A DNA stretch of 52,286 bases from JACPHD01 sp964526325 (GTDB lineage: Bacteria; Patescibacteriota; Patescibacteriia; Patescibacteriales; GWC2-42-12), in assembly GCA_964526325.1 (NCBI GenBank), contig CAZGKM010000008.1, positions 1 to 52,286 on the forward strand, in the 5' to 3' direction. Below the pieces are notes generated by a model. That model saw nothing but the letters and a program-made list of their open reading frames with translations. It was not told the DNA's origin and ran no database searches. A program made the translations under genes and the position numbers. Positions 24,264 to 32,573 of this stretch are shown in pieces. Within the stretch, counting starts at the first letter, position 1. Each line of letters starts with the position of its first letter.

Positions 24264-24716
24264 ATGATAGACGGCGTAATAATCAAGAAAATCAATAAAA
24301 ATGAGGATTCCCGCGGCTGGCTGGCTGAATTTTATCGTCAAGACGAGATGGAATATCGGCCGGTTATGGCTTATATTAGCGTAACCAAACCAGGAGTGGT
24401 ACGCGGACCGCATGAGCATAAATATCAAAGTGATAATTTTATTTTTCTCGGACCCGGGATTTTTGAGCTGCATTTATGGGATAAACGGGAAAATAGCCGG
24501 ACTAATGGCGAATTTATAAAAATTAAAGTCGGAGAAAATGATCCATCCTTAATAATCGTGCCGCCGGGCGTAGTCCATGGTTATAAAAATGTTTCAGATA
24601 TTGATGGTTGGTGCATAAATATGCCTGATAAATTGTATAAAGGGGAAGAGAAAAAAGAGGAAGTGGATGAGATACGCTGGGAGAGTGATTCTTCCTCGCC
24701 ATATAAAATTTTATAG
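24264..24716 (+). CDS. rfbC: dTDP-4-dehydrorhamnose 3,5-epimerase-like protein
   Basis: Cupin enzyme of the dTDP-L-rhamnose pathway. The 150 residues show the RmlC pattern: DSRGWLAEFYR (15-25), the active-site stretch VVRGPHEHKYQSD with its histidines, FELHLWDKRENS, IIVPPGVVHGYKN and a C-terminal D-E-I-R-W. It is shorter than standard RmlC (about 180) but typical of the compact form. Because rfbB, rfbD and rfbA lie 3-7 kb downstream, the pathway is complete and the assignment as the rhamnose enzyme is likely. A related sugar-nucleotide epimerase of other specificity cannot be ruled out. Confidence 0.8.
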   Translation: MIDGVIIKKINKNEDSRGWLAEFYRQDEMEYRPVMAYISVTKPGVVRGPHEHKYQSDNFIFLGPGIFELHLWDKRENSRTNGEFIKIKVGENDPSLIIVPPGVVHGYKNVSDIDGWCINMPDKLYKGEEKKEEVDEIRWESDSSSPYKIL

Positions 24717-24739
24717 TTTAAAAATTAATAATTAAATTT

Positions 24740-25141
24740 ATGTCTTGCACTTTTTGTAAAATCATTGCCGGTGAAATACCCAGCTATAAAGTTTACGAAG
24801 ACGATTACACAATCGCTTTTTTGGATATAAATCCGGTAAATCCCGGGCATACTTTAGTCGTGCCTAAACAGCATTTCATTAATATTGAGGAAGCGGACGA
24901 AGAAACTTTATGCCAAGTAATCAAAGTCGTAAAAAAAATCGGTTTAAGCCTTAAAGAAAATTTTTCCGCCGAGGGATATAATGTGCAAGTAAATAATAAT
25001 TTGGTGGCCGGCCAAGTCGTGCCGCATTTGCATTTCCATATAATACCAAGATTATTGGGCGATGGTATGGAGTTATGGCAGCAAAAAAAATATCTAGACA
25101 ATGAAGCCGAAGAAGTTTTAAATAAGATTAAAATTACCTAA
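24740..25141 (+). CDS. HIT-family nucleotide hydrolase
   Basis: Histidine-triad protein, probably a purine nucleoside phosphoramidase of the HinT type. It starts MSCTFCKIIAGEIPSYKVYED, with a possible zinc pair C3/C6, and continues with AFLDINPVNPGHTLVVPKQH. The catalytic triad H-L-H-F-H-I-I-P-R lies near residues 96-104. The 133-residue length is normal. The stop codon overlaps the next start by one base (TAATG), so the two genes are probably translated together. The link to envelope genes is probably accidental. Confidence 0.9.
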   Translation: MSCTFCKIIAGEIPSYKVYEDDYTIAFLDINPVNPGHTLVVPKQHFINIEEADEETLCQVIKVVKKIGLSLKENFSAEGYNVQVNNNLVAGQVVPHLHFHIIPRLLGDGMELWQQKKYLDNEAEEVLNKIKIT

Positions 25142-25746
25142 TGCCAGCTTTCAGCTTTTCAATAATTTTGCCATGGGTTATAGCCAATGGCTATTTAATG
25201 ATTTTTGCTGCGATTATAATCGGCGGTCCGATTTTTATTTCAGCCGCGGCTTTTGCCGCGGCTTTAGGTTATTTGAATGTTTATTTTATTTTCAGTCTGG
25301 CTTTCTTCGGTGAAATGGCGGTTGATATTATCCTTTATTTAGTCGGTTACATCAGCCGAGGAACGGCAAAAAAATTTTCTCATTATTTCGGCTGGGCCAA
25401 CTCAAAAATTTTAATGTTAGAAAATCTCCTGTCTCATCATGCCTGGAAAGCGCTATTTATAATTAAATATTCTCCGATTATACCCGTGCCCGGTTTTGTT
25501 ATTGCCGGAGCGGCCAAGATTAAATTTAAAAAGTTTGTTTATATTTTATTTGTTTTAAGTTTGCCTAAAGCGGTGTTTTTTACCGTAGTGGGTTATTTTT
25601 TCGGCCGAGCCTACGGTTCGCTAACCAAGTATTTTTATTACGGCCAGTATTTTATAGTTTTCATAATTGTTTTATTTATATTTATTAATTACTTGTATAG
25701 CCGTTTTTCTAAAAAAATATCCGAAGAAGAAATAAATAAAAATTAA
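25141..25746 (+). CDS. DedA-family membrane protein
   Basis: Integral membrane protein of the DedA/VTT family, implicated in lipid-carrier recycling and membrane homeostasis. About five hydrophobic segments occur in 201 residues. Family features are the glycine-rich F-x-G-E-M-A-V-D segment with its acidic residue (about 58-64), and KYSPIIPVPGFVIAGAAKI (about 109-127), the DedA R/K-x-x-P-x-x-P-x-x-x-x-x-A-G motif. It overlaps the HIT gene by one base. Some members flip undecaprenyl phosphate, which would fit the neighbouring glycan genes, but that specificity is inferred. Confidence 0.8.
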   Translation: MPAFSFSIILPWVIANGYLMIFAAIIIGGPIFISAAAFAAALGYLNVYFIFSLAFFGEMAVDIILYLVGYISRGTAKKFSHYFGWANSKILMLENLLSHHAWKALFIIKYSPIIPVPGFVIAGAAKIKFKKFVYILFVLSLPKAVFFTVVGYFFGRAYGSLTKYFYYGQYFIVFIIVLFIFINYLYSRFSKKISEEEINKN

Positions 25747-25755
25747 ATAATATGA

Positions 25756-25835
25756 AACCCGTTAGAAATTATAAAATTTTATGGGTATCAAATAAAAAAT
25801 ATGCAAGTTAATAAAATTGGAATTTCTAACGGTTT
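25756..25835 (+). repeat. Start-codon palindromic element, copy 2 (GT4 gene)
   Basis: Left arm AACCCGTTAGAAATT (25756-25770), right arm AATTTCTAACGGTTT (25821-25835) with one G deleted. The ATG (25801) lies exactly 20 nt before the right arm. Copy 4 at 29842 shares most of the loop, including ATATGCAAG. An ATG before the left arm (25752) opens a short upstream frame (M-K-P-V-R-N-Y...) that overlaps the real start. Confidence 0.85.
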
Positions 25836-27015
25836 GAAAATCGCTATTTTTTCCGATAATTTTTACCCTGAATTAAGCGGCATATCCGACTCGATTATTT
25901 TATTGTCAAAAGAATTATCCAAATTGGGACATAAAATAAATTTTTATGTGCCAAAATATAGCGTCAAAAATTATAAAACATTAAATTTAGCTAATCAAGA
26001 ATTGGATCTTGGCGAAAATATTAAAATTAAACGATTGTTTTCTTTGCCGGCGCCGTTTATCGGCAATTATTCAAGAATAGTAATTCCCGTATCGCCCCGT
26101 AGATTATTCAAGGATTTTAAGCCGGATATTATACATACACAGCTTTTCTTCGGCGCTGGAATCAGGGCGTTGGTCGCGGCTAAATTATATAAATTGCCGA
26201 TGATCGGCACTAACCATACCGCCATCTCGGAATTTGTAAAACTTGTACCGTTTAACCTTAATTTTTTGAAAAAAGCCAGCTTGAATTACGCGGTTTGGTA
26301 TTATAACCGCTGTAATTTCGTAACCGCACCGTCGCAGTCCGTATTCAAAGAAATGCAAATTTATGGTTTTGAAAAGCGGCATAAAGTTATTTCCAATCCG
26401 ATTGATACCGATACTTTTTGTCCGGATAGCGAAAAATTCGAATTAAAGAAGAAGTTTAATTTATCCGATAAAACTATTGTTTACGCCGGCCGGTTGTCTT
26501 TGGAAAAAAATATTGATGTGCTTATAAGGTCAGTAGCTTTAGCAAAAAAAAGCATCAACCATATTAATTTAGCCATCGCCGGCTCGGGCCAGCTTGAGGC
26601 CGAACTCAAGCGGTTGACAAAAGAATTAAGATTGGAAAATGAAGTAAAATTTTTTGGAACATTAAGCAAATCTGATTTGGCAAAATTATATCAAGCTTCG
26701 GAAATTTTTTCCATTGCCTCAACCTCGGAAACCCAGAGTTTGACTCTAATGCAAGCTATGGCCTGCGGTCTGCCGGCCGTTGCGGTTGATTCGCGCGCCT
26801 TGCCAGAATATGTTAATAATAAAAACGGCTTTATTGTAAAAGCCGGTGACGAAAAAGCCATGGCGGAAAAAATTATTTTGCTTTTGGAAAACAGGGAATT
26901 GCGTGAAAAATTAAGCCGCGGCGCTTCCGAGTATGTTAAGCAATTTTCCGCCGAGAGTATCGCTAAGAAATGGGAAAAACTGTATAGCGAGATAATCAAA
27001 GACAATAGAAAATAG
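25801..27015 (+). CDS. Glycosyltransferase family 4
   Basis: GT-B enzyme that adds a sugar from an NDP-sugar to a lipid or glycan acceptor at the inner membrane face. The N-terminal domain shows FSDNFYPELSGISDSI (19-34) and IHTQLFFGAG; the C-terminal domain has VYAGRLSLEKNIDVLI and the E-x7-E region STSETQSLTLMQAMACGLP. The overall pattern is close to diacylglycerol glucosyl- or mannosyltransferases. Length (404) is normal. The first 13 residues (MQVNKIGISNGLK) are made by the start-codon element; the enzyme proper starts at I-A-I-F. No SD. Confidence 0.88.
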   Translation: MQVNKIGISNGLKIAIFSDNFYPELSGISDSIILLSKELSKLGHKINFYVPKYSVKNYKTLNLANQELDLGENIKIKRLFSLPAPFIGNYSRIVIPVSPRRLFKDFKPDIIHTQLFFGAGIRALVAAKLYKLPMIGTNHTAISEFVKLVPFNLNFLKKASLNYAVWYYNRCNFVTAPSQSVFKEMQIYGFEKRHKVISNPIDTDTFCPDSEKFELKKKFNLSDKTIVYAGRLSLEKNIDVLIRSVALAKKSINHINLAIAGSGQLEAELKRLTKELRLENEVKFFGTLSKSDLAKLYQASEIFSIASTSETQSLTLMQAMACGLPAVAVDSRALPEYVNNKNGFIVKAGDEKAMAEKIILLLENRELREKLSRGASEYVKQFSAESIAKKWEKLYSEIIKDNRK

Positions 27016-27106
27016 GCTTGAAAATTATAGAAATAATAGTATAATATAGAGAGGTTATTAAGATAAATATTCTTAAGATTTCTCTAATATTGAATATAAA
27101 TTTATT

Positions 27107-27223
27107 CACCCCGTTTAGGAATAATTAAATAACCGGGGGTAATATATAAAACGATATGCCTGAAAAAAATAACATAATTTCCGACCCCGTCAGAAATAAA
27201 TTTCCAAGCGGATCTAACGGGGT
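27107..27223 (+). repeat. Start-codon palindromic element, copy 3, with nested palindrome (GT2 gene)
   Basis: An outer left arm (ACCCCGTTTAGGAAT, 27108-27122) lies before the gene. In the coding part the right arm is split: ATTTC, then the nested unit CCCCGTCAGAAAT-AA-ATTTCCAAGCGG (27185-27210), then CTAACGGGGT. CCCCGTCAGA (27185-27194) also pairs with TCTAACGGGG (27213-27222). The nested part is read as D-P-V-R-N-K-F-P-S-G. Confidence 0.75.
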
Positions 27224-27992
27224 AAAATTAAGCGTTGTTATTCCGGCTTATAACGAAGAGTCACGCATCGGCTGTTGCTTAAATTCAATTCTGGCGGAAA
27301 TGAACGGCAAAAATTATGACATGGAAATCGTTGTAGTTAACAATGCTTCTACCGATAAAACCAGAGAAATTATTGCTTCATTTCCCCAAGTTAGATTGGT
27401 TGACGAACCGGATAAAGGCTTGGTAAAAGCGCGTCGCGCCGGTTATTTGGCATCTCGTGGCGAGCTTATAGCGAATATTGATGCCGATACCAGAATGACT
27501 CCCGGCTGGCTTGATAAAGTATTTGAGGAATTTTCTAAAAACAAGAAACTCGTTGCTTTAAGCGGACCATTTATTTATTATGATTTATCGAAAAACGCCA
27601 GAGCGGCAGTTAAAACTTTTTATTATGCCGGATTTTTTATTTATCTTATTAATCGCTATGTTCTTGGAGTTGGTTCAATGCTCCAGGGCGGTAATTTCGT
27701 GGTTAAACGCACGGCGCTGGAAGCCATCGGCGGATTTAATTCCAATTTTGATTTTTGGGGAGAAGATGCTGATTTGGCACGGCGCCTGGTAAAAGCCGGC
27801 GGCGTTAAATTTACTTTTGATCTGCCGATCTACGCATCCGGCAGAAGGTTGGAAAAAGAAGGTATAGCAAAAACCGGCTGGATTTATACTTTGAATTATT
27901 TTTCCACAATATTTTTTAAAAAACCATACGACACGATAAAAAAAGATTTCAAAGAAAAATATGAACACACCATGGCGAAAATTAAAGAGTAA
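27156..27992 (+). CDS. Glycosyltransferase family 2
   Basis: GT-A enzyme. After the repeat-derived N-terminus (MPEKNNIISDPVRNKF, then PSGSNGVK) the domain begins LSVVIPAYNEESRIGCCL. Further motifs are VVNNASTDKT, the D-x-D region NIDADTRMTPGWLDK and GGNFVVKRTALEAIGGF with FWGEDADLARRL. The C-terminus has a helix near 155-175 and a basic tail, so membrane association is possible. The 278-residue length is typical of small polyisoprenyl or rhamnosyl transferases. Its peptide S-x-P-V-R-N-K-F-x-S-G is the same as in galU. Sugar specificity is unknown. Confidence 0.88.
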   Translation: MPEKNNIISDPVRNKFPSGSNGVKLSVVIPAYNEESRIGCCLNSILAEMNGKNYDMEIVVVNNASTDKTREIIASFPQVRLVDEPDKGLVKARRAGYLASRGELIANIDADTRMTPGWLDKVFEEFSKNKKLVALSGPFIYYDLSKNARAAVKTFYYAGFFIYLINRYVLGVGSMLQGGNFVVKRTALEAIGGFNSNFDFWGEDADLARRLVKAGGVKFTFDLPIYASGRRLEKEGIAKTGWIYTLNYFSTIFFKKPYDTIKKDFKEKYEHTMAKIKE

Positions 27993-28029
27993 ACACTGTA
28001 GTTAATAATTTTTTATTATATAAATAAAT

Positions 28030-28098
28030 ATGAGAATATTGGTTACCGGCGGGGCCGGTTTTACCCCGCACCTAAAATTATACAAAAATATTTTTTGA
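28030..28098 (+). pseudogene. Remnant of the start of an NAD-dependent epimerase gene
   Basis: The frame begins M-R-I-L-V-T-G-G-A-G-F, the Rossmann start of an epimerase/dehydratase, then diverges (T-P-H-L-K-L-Y) and stops after 22 codons. It lies 38 nt before rfbB, whose own start is the paralogous M-K-L-L-V-T-G-G-A-G-F-I-G-S-N. It looks like a decayed or recombined copy of such a gene. Confidence 0.55.
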
Positions 28099-28136
28099 AA
28101 TTATTTAAATTTTAATTTGATAATTAATCAGATTTT

Positions 28137-29141
28137 ATGAAGTTATTAGTAACAGGAGGTGCGGGGTTTATCGGCTCCAATTTTATACATTATTGGTTAA
28201 ATAAATATCCAGATGACATAATTACCAATCTTGATGTTTTAACTTATGCCGGTAATCTGGAAAATTTGCGCCAGGCGGAAAATAATAAAAATTATAAATT
28301 TATTAAAGGTGATATTTGCGACGCCGATTTAGTTAATCAATTAGCTAAAAATATTAATTTAATAGTGCATTTTGCCGCCGAATCCCATGTCGACCGTTCT
28401 ATTATGGATAGCGGTGATTTTGTAAAAACCAACGTTGAGGGCACGAGAATTTTATTGGACGCGGCTAAAAATAACGGTAAAATCAGATTTCACCATATTT
28501 CTACTGACGAAGTTTTCGGCTCGCTCGGGCTAAACGATAAAGCATTTAATGAAACTACCGCTTATGACCCCAGAAGCCCGTATAGCGCTTCTAAAGCGGC
28601 CTCGGACCATCTTGTACGCGCTTATTGGCATACGCATAAACTTCCGATTACGATTTCCAATTGTTCAAATAATTATGGCCCATATCAATTTCCGGAAAAG
28701 GTGATCCCGCTGTTTATAACCAATTTGCTGGAAAATAAAAAGGTGCCGGTTTATGGCGCCGGTGAAAATATTCGCGATTGGATTTACGTCGACGATCATA
28801 ACGCCGGCGTTGATGCTATTATAAAAAAAGGTAAAATCGGAGAAACTTATTGCTTGGGAGGAAATAGCGAATTAACTAATCTGAAATTAACTGAAAAAAT
28901 TTTAAAATTAATGGGTTGCGGGGAAAATATGATTGAATATGTTTCCGACCGGCCCGGCCATGACTTGCGTTATGCCATAGATTATTCTAAAGCGAAAAAT
29001 GAATTAAGCTGGAAGCCGTCAGTGAATTTTGATCAAGGTTTGGAAAAAACCATAGCCTGGTATAAAAATAATAAAGCTTGGTGGCAACATATAAAAAGCG
29101 GAGAATATTTAGAATATTACAAAAAACAATATGGCAAATAG
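28137..29141 (+). CDS. rfbB: dTDP-glucose 4,6-dehydratase
   Basis: Second enzyme of dTDP-L-rhamnose synthesis: removes water from dTDP-glucose to give the 4-keto-6-deoxy sugar, with bound NAD. Motifs are the Rossmann TGGAGFIGSNF (6-16), FAAESHVDRSI, STDEVFG with catalytic T/D/E, and the YSASKAASD segment with catalytic Y and K. NCSNNYGPYQFPEKVIPLF and RDWIYVDDH are further family marks. At 334 residues it is full length. The last 11 bases overlap the next gene, so these two are translationally coupled. Confidence 0.95.
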   Translation: MKLLVTGGAGFIGSNFIHYWLNKYPDDIITNLDVLTYAGNLENLRQAENNKNYKFIKGDICDADLVNQLAKNINLIVHFAAESHVDRSIMDSGDFVKTNVEGTRILLDAAKNNGKIRFHHISTDEVFGSLGLNDKAFNETTAYDPRSPYSASKAASDHLVRAYWHTHKLPITISNCSNNYGPYQFPEKVIPLFITNLLENKKVPVYGAGENIRDWIYVDDHNAGVDAIIKKGKIGETYCLGGNSELTNLKLTEKILKLMGCGENMIEYVSDRPGHDLRYAIDYSKAKNELSWKPSVNFDQGLEKTIAWYKNNKAWWQHIKSGEYLEYYKKQYGK

Positions 29142-29841
29142 GAAAATCTTACCCGGTTTAACCACAATTACACCAGGTGAATGGAAAAATAAAGTAAAAG
29201 AAATAGATGAATTAGGGCTTAAAGAAATTGCATTATTTTCAACATGCCTTAATATAGAAAAGCGGCGAGAACTTTATGGATTATTGGAAAAAACCGGCTT
29301 AGAAAAAATTCCGCATGTTCATTTAAGAGGGCAAGATACCGAGAGCTGGGAGATGGATTATCTGGCAGATAAATATCAGACGGAAGTTTTTAATATTCAC
29401 GCGCAGCCCTATATGTATGATTTTCTAAAAAAAAATGAAAAATATAAAAATATAATTTTTGTGGAAAATCGTTTAATGGATGATAATTTCGCGGAAGTTT
29501 TAAAATATTGCGGCGGCATTTGTCTCGATTTAACTCATTGGGAAGCCCATGGTTTTATGGAAAAGCATAAAGGATATGCCGAGCTGCCCGGTTTATTAAA
29601 AAAGTATAAAATCGGCTGTAATCATATTTCGGCAATCAAGGAGGAAAAAGAACATTTTTACGATAAATTAAGCCGGCAAAAATTTCATAGTCATGATAGC
29701 CATGATTTAAAAGATTTAACCGAGCTTGATTATGTTAAAAAATATAAAGATTTTTTAGCGGATATAATTTCCATTGAATTGGAAAATCCGCTTAAGCGGC
29801 AGCTTGAAGTAAAAAAATATTTAGAAAAAATAATATTATGA
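29131..29841 (+). CDS. Sugar isomerase/endonuclease-IV-like TIM-barrel protein, function unknown
   Basis: 236 residues with the strand pattern of the xylose-isomerase-like TIM barrel. Possible metal ligands occur at strand ends: HVHLRGQD, N-I-H-A-Q-P, IIFVENR, GICLDLTHWEAH, GCNHISAIKEE, FHSHDSHDL and SIELENP. Acidic and histidine ligands in this order are typical of zinc or manganese sites in the sugar-phosphate isomerase/epimerase clan. It overlaps rfbB by 11 nt and precedes rfbD, so it is probably made with the rhamnose enzymes. No standard rhamnose pathway has such a step. It could make a variant sugar or act on an unrelated substrate. Confidence 0.6.
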   Translation: MANRKILPGLTTITPGEWKNKVKEIDELGLKEIALFSTCLNIEKRRELYGLLEKTGLEKIPHVHLRGQDTESWEMDYLADKYQTEVFNIHAQPYMYDFLKKNEKYKNIIFVENRLMDDNFAEVLKYCGGICLDLTHWEAHGFMEKHKGYAELPGLLKKYKIGCNHISAIKEEKEHFYDKLSRQKFHSHDSHDLKDLTELDYVKKYKDFLADIISIELENPLKRQLEVKKYLEKIIL

Positions 29842-29921
29842 AACCCGTTAGAAATTATAAAATTTAACTGGTATCATATGAAAAATATGCAAGCTAATAA
29901 AACCGGAATTTCTAACGGGTT
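29842..29921 (+). repeat. Start-codon palindromic element, copy 4 (rfbD)
   Basis: Perfect 15-bp arms AACCCGTTAGAAATT (29842-29856) and AATTTCTAACGGGTT (29907-29921). The ATG at 29887 is 20 nt before the right arm, as in copies 2, 5, 6 and 7. The left arm begins right after the stop codon of the preceding gene (TGA, 29839-29841). Confidence 0.9.
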
Positions 29922-30777
29922 GAAAATATTAATTTTAGGCGCCAAAGGAAATCTCGGTCAACAATTAGTAAAGGTATTTGGCGGCGGTAACGAAGTAATC
30001 GCCTGGGACAGGGAGGAAATTGACATTAGCGACCGGGAATTGGTTTTAAAAAAATTAAATGATATTAAGCCTGATTTAGTGATTAATGCCGCGGCTTATA
30101 ACGCGGTTGATAAATGCGAAGCCGATGACGAGGAATACGATTTGGCTAAAAAAATCAATATTGACGGCCCTAAATTTTTAGCCGAAGTTTGCCTTAAAAT
30201 TGGCGCTACGCTTATCCATTATTCAACCGATTATGTTTTTGACGGGACAAAAGAAAGCGGCTATATTGAAATCGACGGGCCAAGGCCGATTAACCGCTAC
30301 GGTAAAACTAAATTCCACGGTGAAAAAAGGATTTTGGAATTAAGCGGTTCCGGACTTAAATGGTATTTAATCAGGACTTCAAAATTATTCGGCCCTAAAG
30401 GAGGAAGCGAGGCAACTAAACCGAGTTTTTTTGATATTATGATTGAACAAAGCCGCATTAAGCCGGTTCTTGAAGTAGTTAATGAGGAATTAAGCTGTTT
30501 TACTTATACATTGGATTTGGCTCAAGCAACTAAAGATTTAGTCGATAAAAACAGCGGCTACGGCATATACCATATAACGAATAGCGGAGCATGCACTTGG
30601 TATGAGGCCGCTCTAGAATTATTTAAGCTGGCCGGCGTTGAGATAGAAGTGAAAGAGGTAACAAGCGAAAAGCTGGCTCGCGCGGCGAAAAGGCCTAAAT
30701 ATTCGGTGTTATTAAATACTAAATTGCCGCCTTTAAGAGATTATCGCGAGGCGTTAAGAGAATATCTGGGAAAATAA
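29887..30777 (+). CDS. rfbD: dTDP-4-dehydrorhamnose reductase
   Basis: Last enzyme of the pathway: reduces the 4-keto group with NAD(P)H to give dTDP-L-rhamnose. After the element-encoded MQANKTGISNGLK the enzyme begins ILILGAKGNLGQQLV. Other marks are VINAAAYNAVDKCE, HYSTDYVFDGTKESGY and the YGKTKFHGE motif with catalytic Y and K, plus RTSKLFGPKG. Length is about 297. An upstream in-frame ATG at 29878 would add three residues; 29887 matches the position in the four sister elements and is preferred. Confidence 0.93.
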   Translation: MQANKTGISNGLKILILGAKGNLGQQLVKVFGGGNEVIAWDREEIDISDRELVLKKLNDIKPDLVINAAAYNAVDKCEADDEEYDLAKKINIDGPKFLAEVCLKIGATLIHYSTDYVFDGTKESGYIEIDGPRPINRYGKTKFHGEKRILELSGSGLKWYLIRTSKLFGPKGGSEATKPSFFDIMIEQSRIKPVLEVVNEELSCFTYTLDLAQATKDLVDKNSGYGIYHITNSGACTWYEAALELFKLAGVEIEVKEVTSEKLARAAKRPKYSVLLNTKLPPLRDYREALREYLGK

Positions 30778-30804
30778 AATAATTAAATTATTAAATTTTT
30801 TATT

Positions 30805-31599
30805 ATGCGTGGAATTATTTTAGCAGGAGGAACGGCTACTCGGTTGTTTCCTTTAACGGCGACAACTTCAAAACAACTTTTGCCCATTTATGACAGGCAA
30901 ATGATTTTTTATCCGTTAAATGTTTTGGTTAAGGCCGGGATAAGAGATATTTTAATAATTATTTCCCCGGAACATTCCGGACTTTTTCTAAATCTGCTCG
31001 GTTCTATTTTTGAAAAAAACGACATTCGCTTGGAATTTAAAGTGCAAAAAACGCCTCGGGGTCTAGCCGACGCTTTTATTATCGGAGAAGATTTTATCGG
31101 CGATGATAACGTAGCGATGATTTTGGGCGATAATATTTTTGAAGATGATTTTTCCGAAGACATAAAAAAATTTAAAAGCGGCGGGAAAGTATTCGCGGTA
31201 AAAGTGCCTGACCCGGAGAGATCTGGCGTAGTGCAGTTTGACGATAACATGAAAGCGGTTAAAATCGTCGAAAAACCAAAGGAATGGATAAGCGATTATG
31301 CGATTCCCGGACTTTATATTTATGACAATCGGGTAATTCAGGCCGCTAAACAAGTTAAACCAAGCGATCGCGGCGAAATAGAAATTACCGATCTGCATAA
31401 TTGGTATCTAGAAAAAGGCGAACTTGAAGTCGGTTTGGTAAAAGGCAAATGGCTTGACGCCGGAACGTTTGATTCTTTGCTGGAAGCCGGTCAATATGTT
31501 AAAGAGAAAAAATTGTACGAAAAATTCGACCCGATAGTTAATCAAGCCATCGTTAAATTCAATGAAGAATTAAAGATTTTAGCGAAAAAAAGATTGTAA
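30805..31599 (+). CDS. rfbA: Glucose-1-phosphate thymidylyltransferase
   Basis: First enzyme of the rhamnose pathway: joins glucose-1-phosphate and dTTP to dTDP-glucose. It begins MRGIILAGGTATRLFPLT, the nucleotidyltransferase motif, then T-S-K-Q-L-L-P-I-Y-D, the metal site ILGDNIF, VEKPKEW and WLDAGTFDSLLEA. The 264-residue length is shorter than the usual 290 but the catalytic core is complete. It follows rfbD by 27 nt and precedes a glycosyltransferase by 5 nt, so it is likely part of one operon. Confidence 0.93.
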   Translation: MRGIILAGGTATRLFPLTATTSKQLLPIYDRQMIFYPLNVLVKAGIRDILIIISPEHSGLFLNLLGSIFEKNDIRLEFKVQKTPRGLADAFIIGEDFIGDDNVAMILGDNIFEDDFSEDIKKFKSGGKVFAVKVPDPERSGVVQFDDNMKAVKIVEKPKEWISDYAIPGLYIYDNRVIQAAKQVKPSDRGEIEITDLHNWYLEKGELEVGLVKGKWLDAGTFDSLLEAGQYVKEKKLYEKFDPIVNQAIVKFNEELKILAKKRL

Positions 31600-31604
31600 A
31601 ATAG

Positions 31605-32573
31605 ATGTTTAACAATAACCCTAAAATTTATATCGGTTTTATAACTTACGGCGAATCTACGGCAAAGTATTTGCCGTATTTTTTGCCAAGCATAAAACGG
31701 CAAAATTTTAAAGATTTTAAAATTCTGGCCATTGATAATAGCGAAGAGGAAAAAAACGGCAATTATCAATATATAAAAAATAATTTTCCGGAAATCGAAT
31801 TAAGATGGGCCGGTAAAAATCTAGGCTTTGCCAAAGCTTTTAATTTAATGATTAAGGAGGCGGTAAAAGCCGGAGCTGAATATTTTTTAGCGCTCAATCC
31901 CGACATGATATTAGAAGATGATGTTATAGCGAAACTGGTGATTGCCATGAACGAAAATAAAATGCTTGGCTCGGCCACGGCCAAAGTGTTAAAATGGAAT
32001 TTTAATAAACAAGAAAAAACCGATATTATAGATAGTTGCGGTCTTAAACTTTTACCCGGCTTAAGATTCGTGGATTATTTGGAAGGGGAGCCGGTTAGTT
32101 CTAGCTTTGAGAGTAAAATAATCGGCGTTTCCGGCGCCGCGGCGATTTACCGGCTAAGCGCTTTGGAAAAAGTTAAGAGGGAAGGGCAGTATTTTGATGA
32201 GCTTATGTTTATGTATAAAGAAGATTGCGATTTGGCCTACCGGTTGTTTTTAGAAGGTTTTAAATCAAAATGTGTTTGCGATGCGATAGTTTATCATGAC
32301 CGGTCAGGCGCCGGCGGCGGCGAGAGTGATTTAGCCGTTGTTTTAAATCGAAAAAACAAAAGCCGGCAGGTAAAAGAGTTATCGTTTTTAAATCAGCAGA
32401 TTCTTTTTGTTAAATATTGGCGTTTGCAAAGTTTAACCGATAAAATAGCTATAATAAGATACGAGATAAAAATGCTGCTTTTTATTTTATTTTTTGAGCC
32501 ATATTTATTTAAAGAGTTAATAAATTTGCATAAAATTAGGCATAAAATACTAAAATATAAAAATGGGGATTAA
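31605..32573 (+). CDS. Glycosyltransferase family 2, rhamnosyltransferase-like
   Basis: GT-A enzyme beginning KIYIGFITYGESTAKYLPYF. The donor-binding region reads ILAIDNSEEEKNGN, then GKNLGFAKAFNLM and the D-x-D-like segment YFLALNPDMILEDD. Further on come GVSGAAAIYRLSALEKV and MFMYKEDCDLAYRL, the acceptor-side E-D motif. These features fit rhamnosyl and related transferases that build O-antigen-like chains, and the gene lies 5 nt behind rfbA. It is therefore a reasonable candidate for using dTDP-rhamnose, an inference from context. Its last 11 bases overlap the methyltransferase gene. Confidence 0.85.
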   Translation: MFNNNPKIYIGFITYGESTAKYLPYFLPSIKRQNFKDFKILAIDNSEEEKNGNYQYIKNNFPEIELRWAGKNLGFAKAFNLMIKEAVKAGAEYFLALNPDMILEDDVIAKLVIAMNENKMLGSATAKVLKWNFNKQEKTDIIDSCGLKLLPGLRFVDYLEGEPVSSSFESKIIGVSGAAAIYRLSALEKVKREGQYFDELMFMYKEDCDLAYRLFLEGFKSKCVCDAIVYHDRSGAGGGESDLAVVLNRKNKSRQVKELSFLNQQILFVKYWRLQSLTDKIAIIRYEIKMLLFILFFEPYLFKELINLHKIRHKILKYKNGD

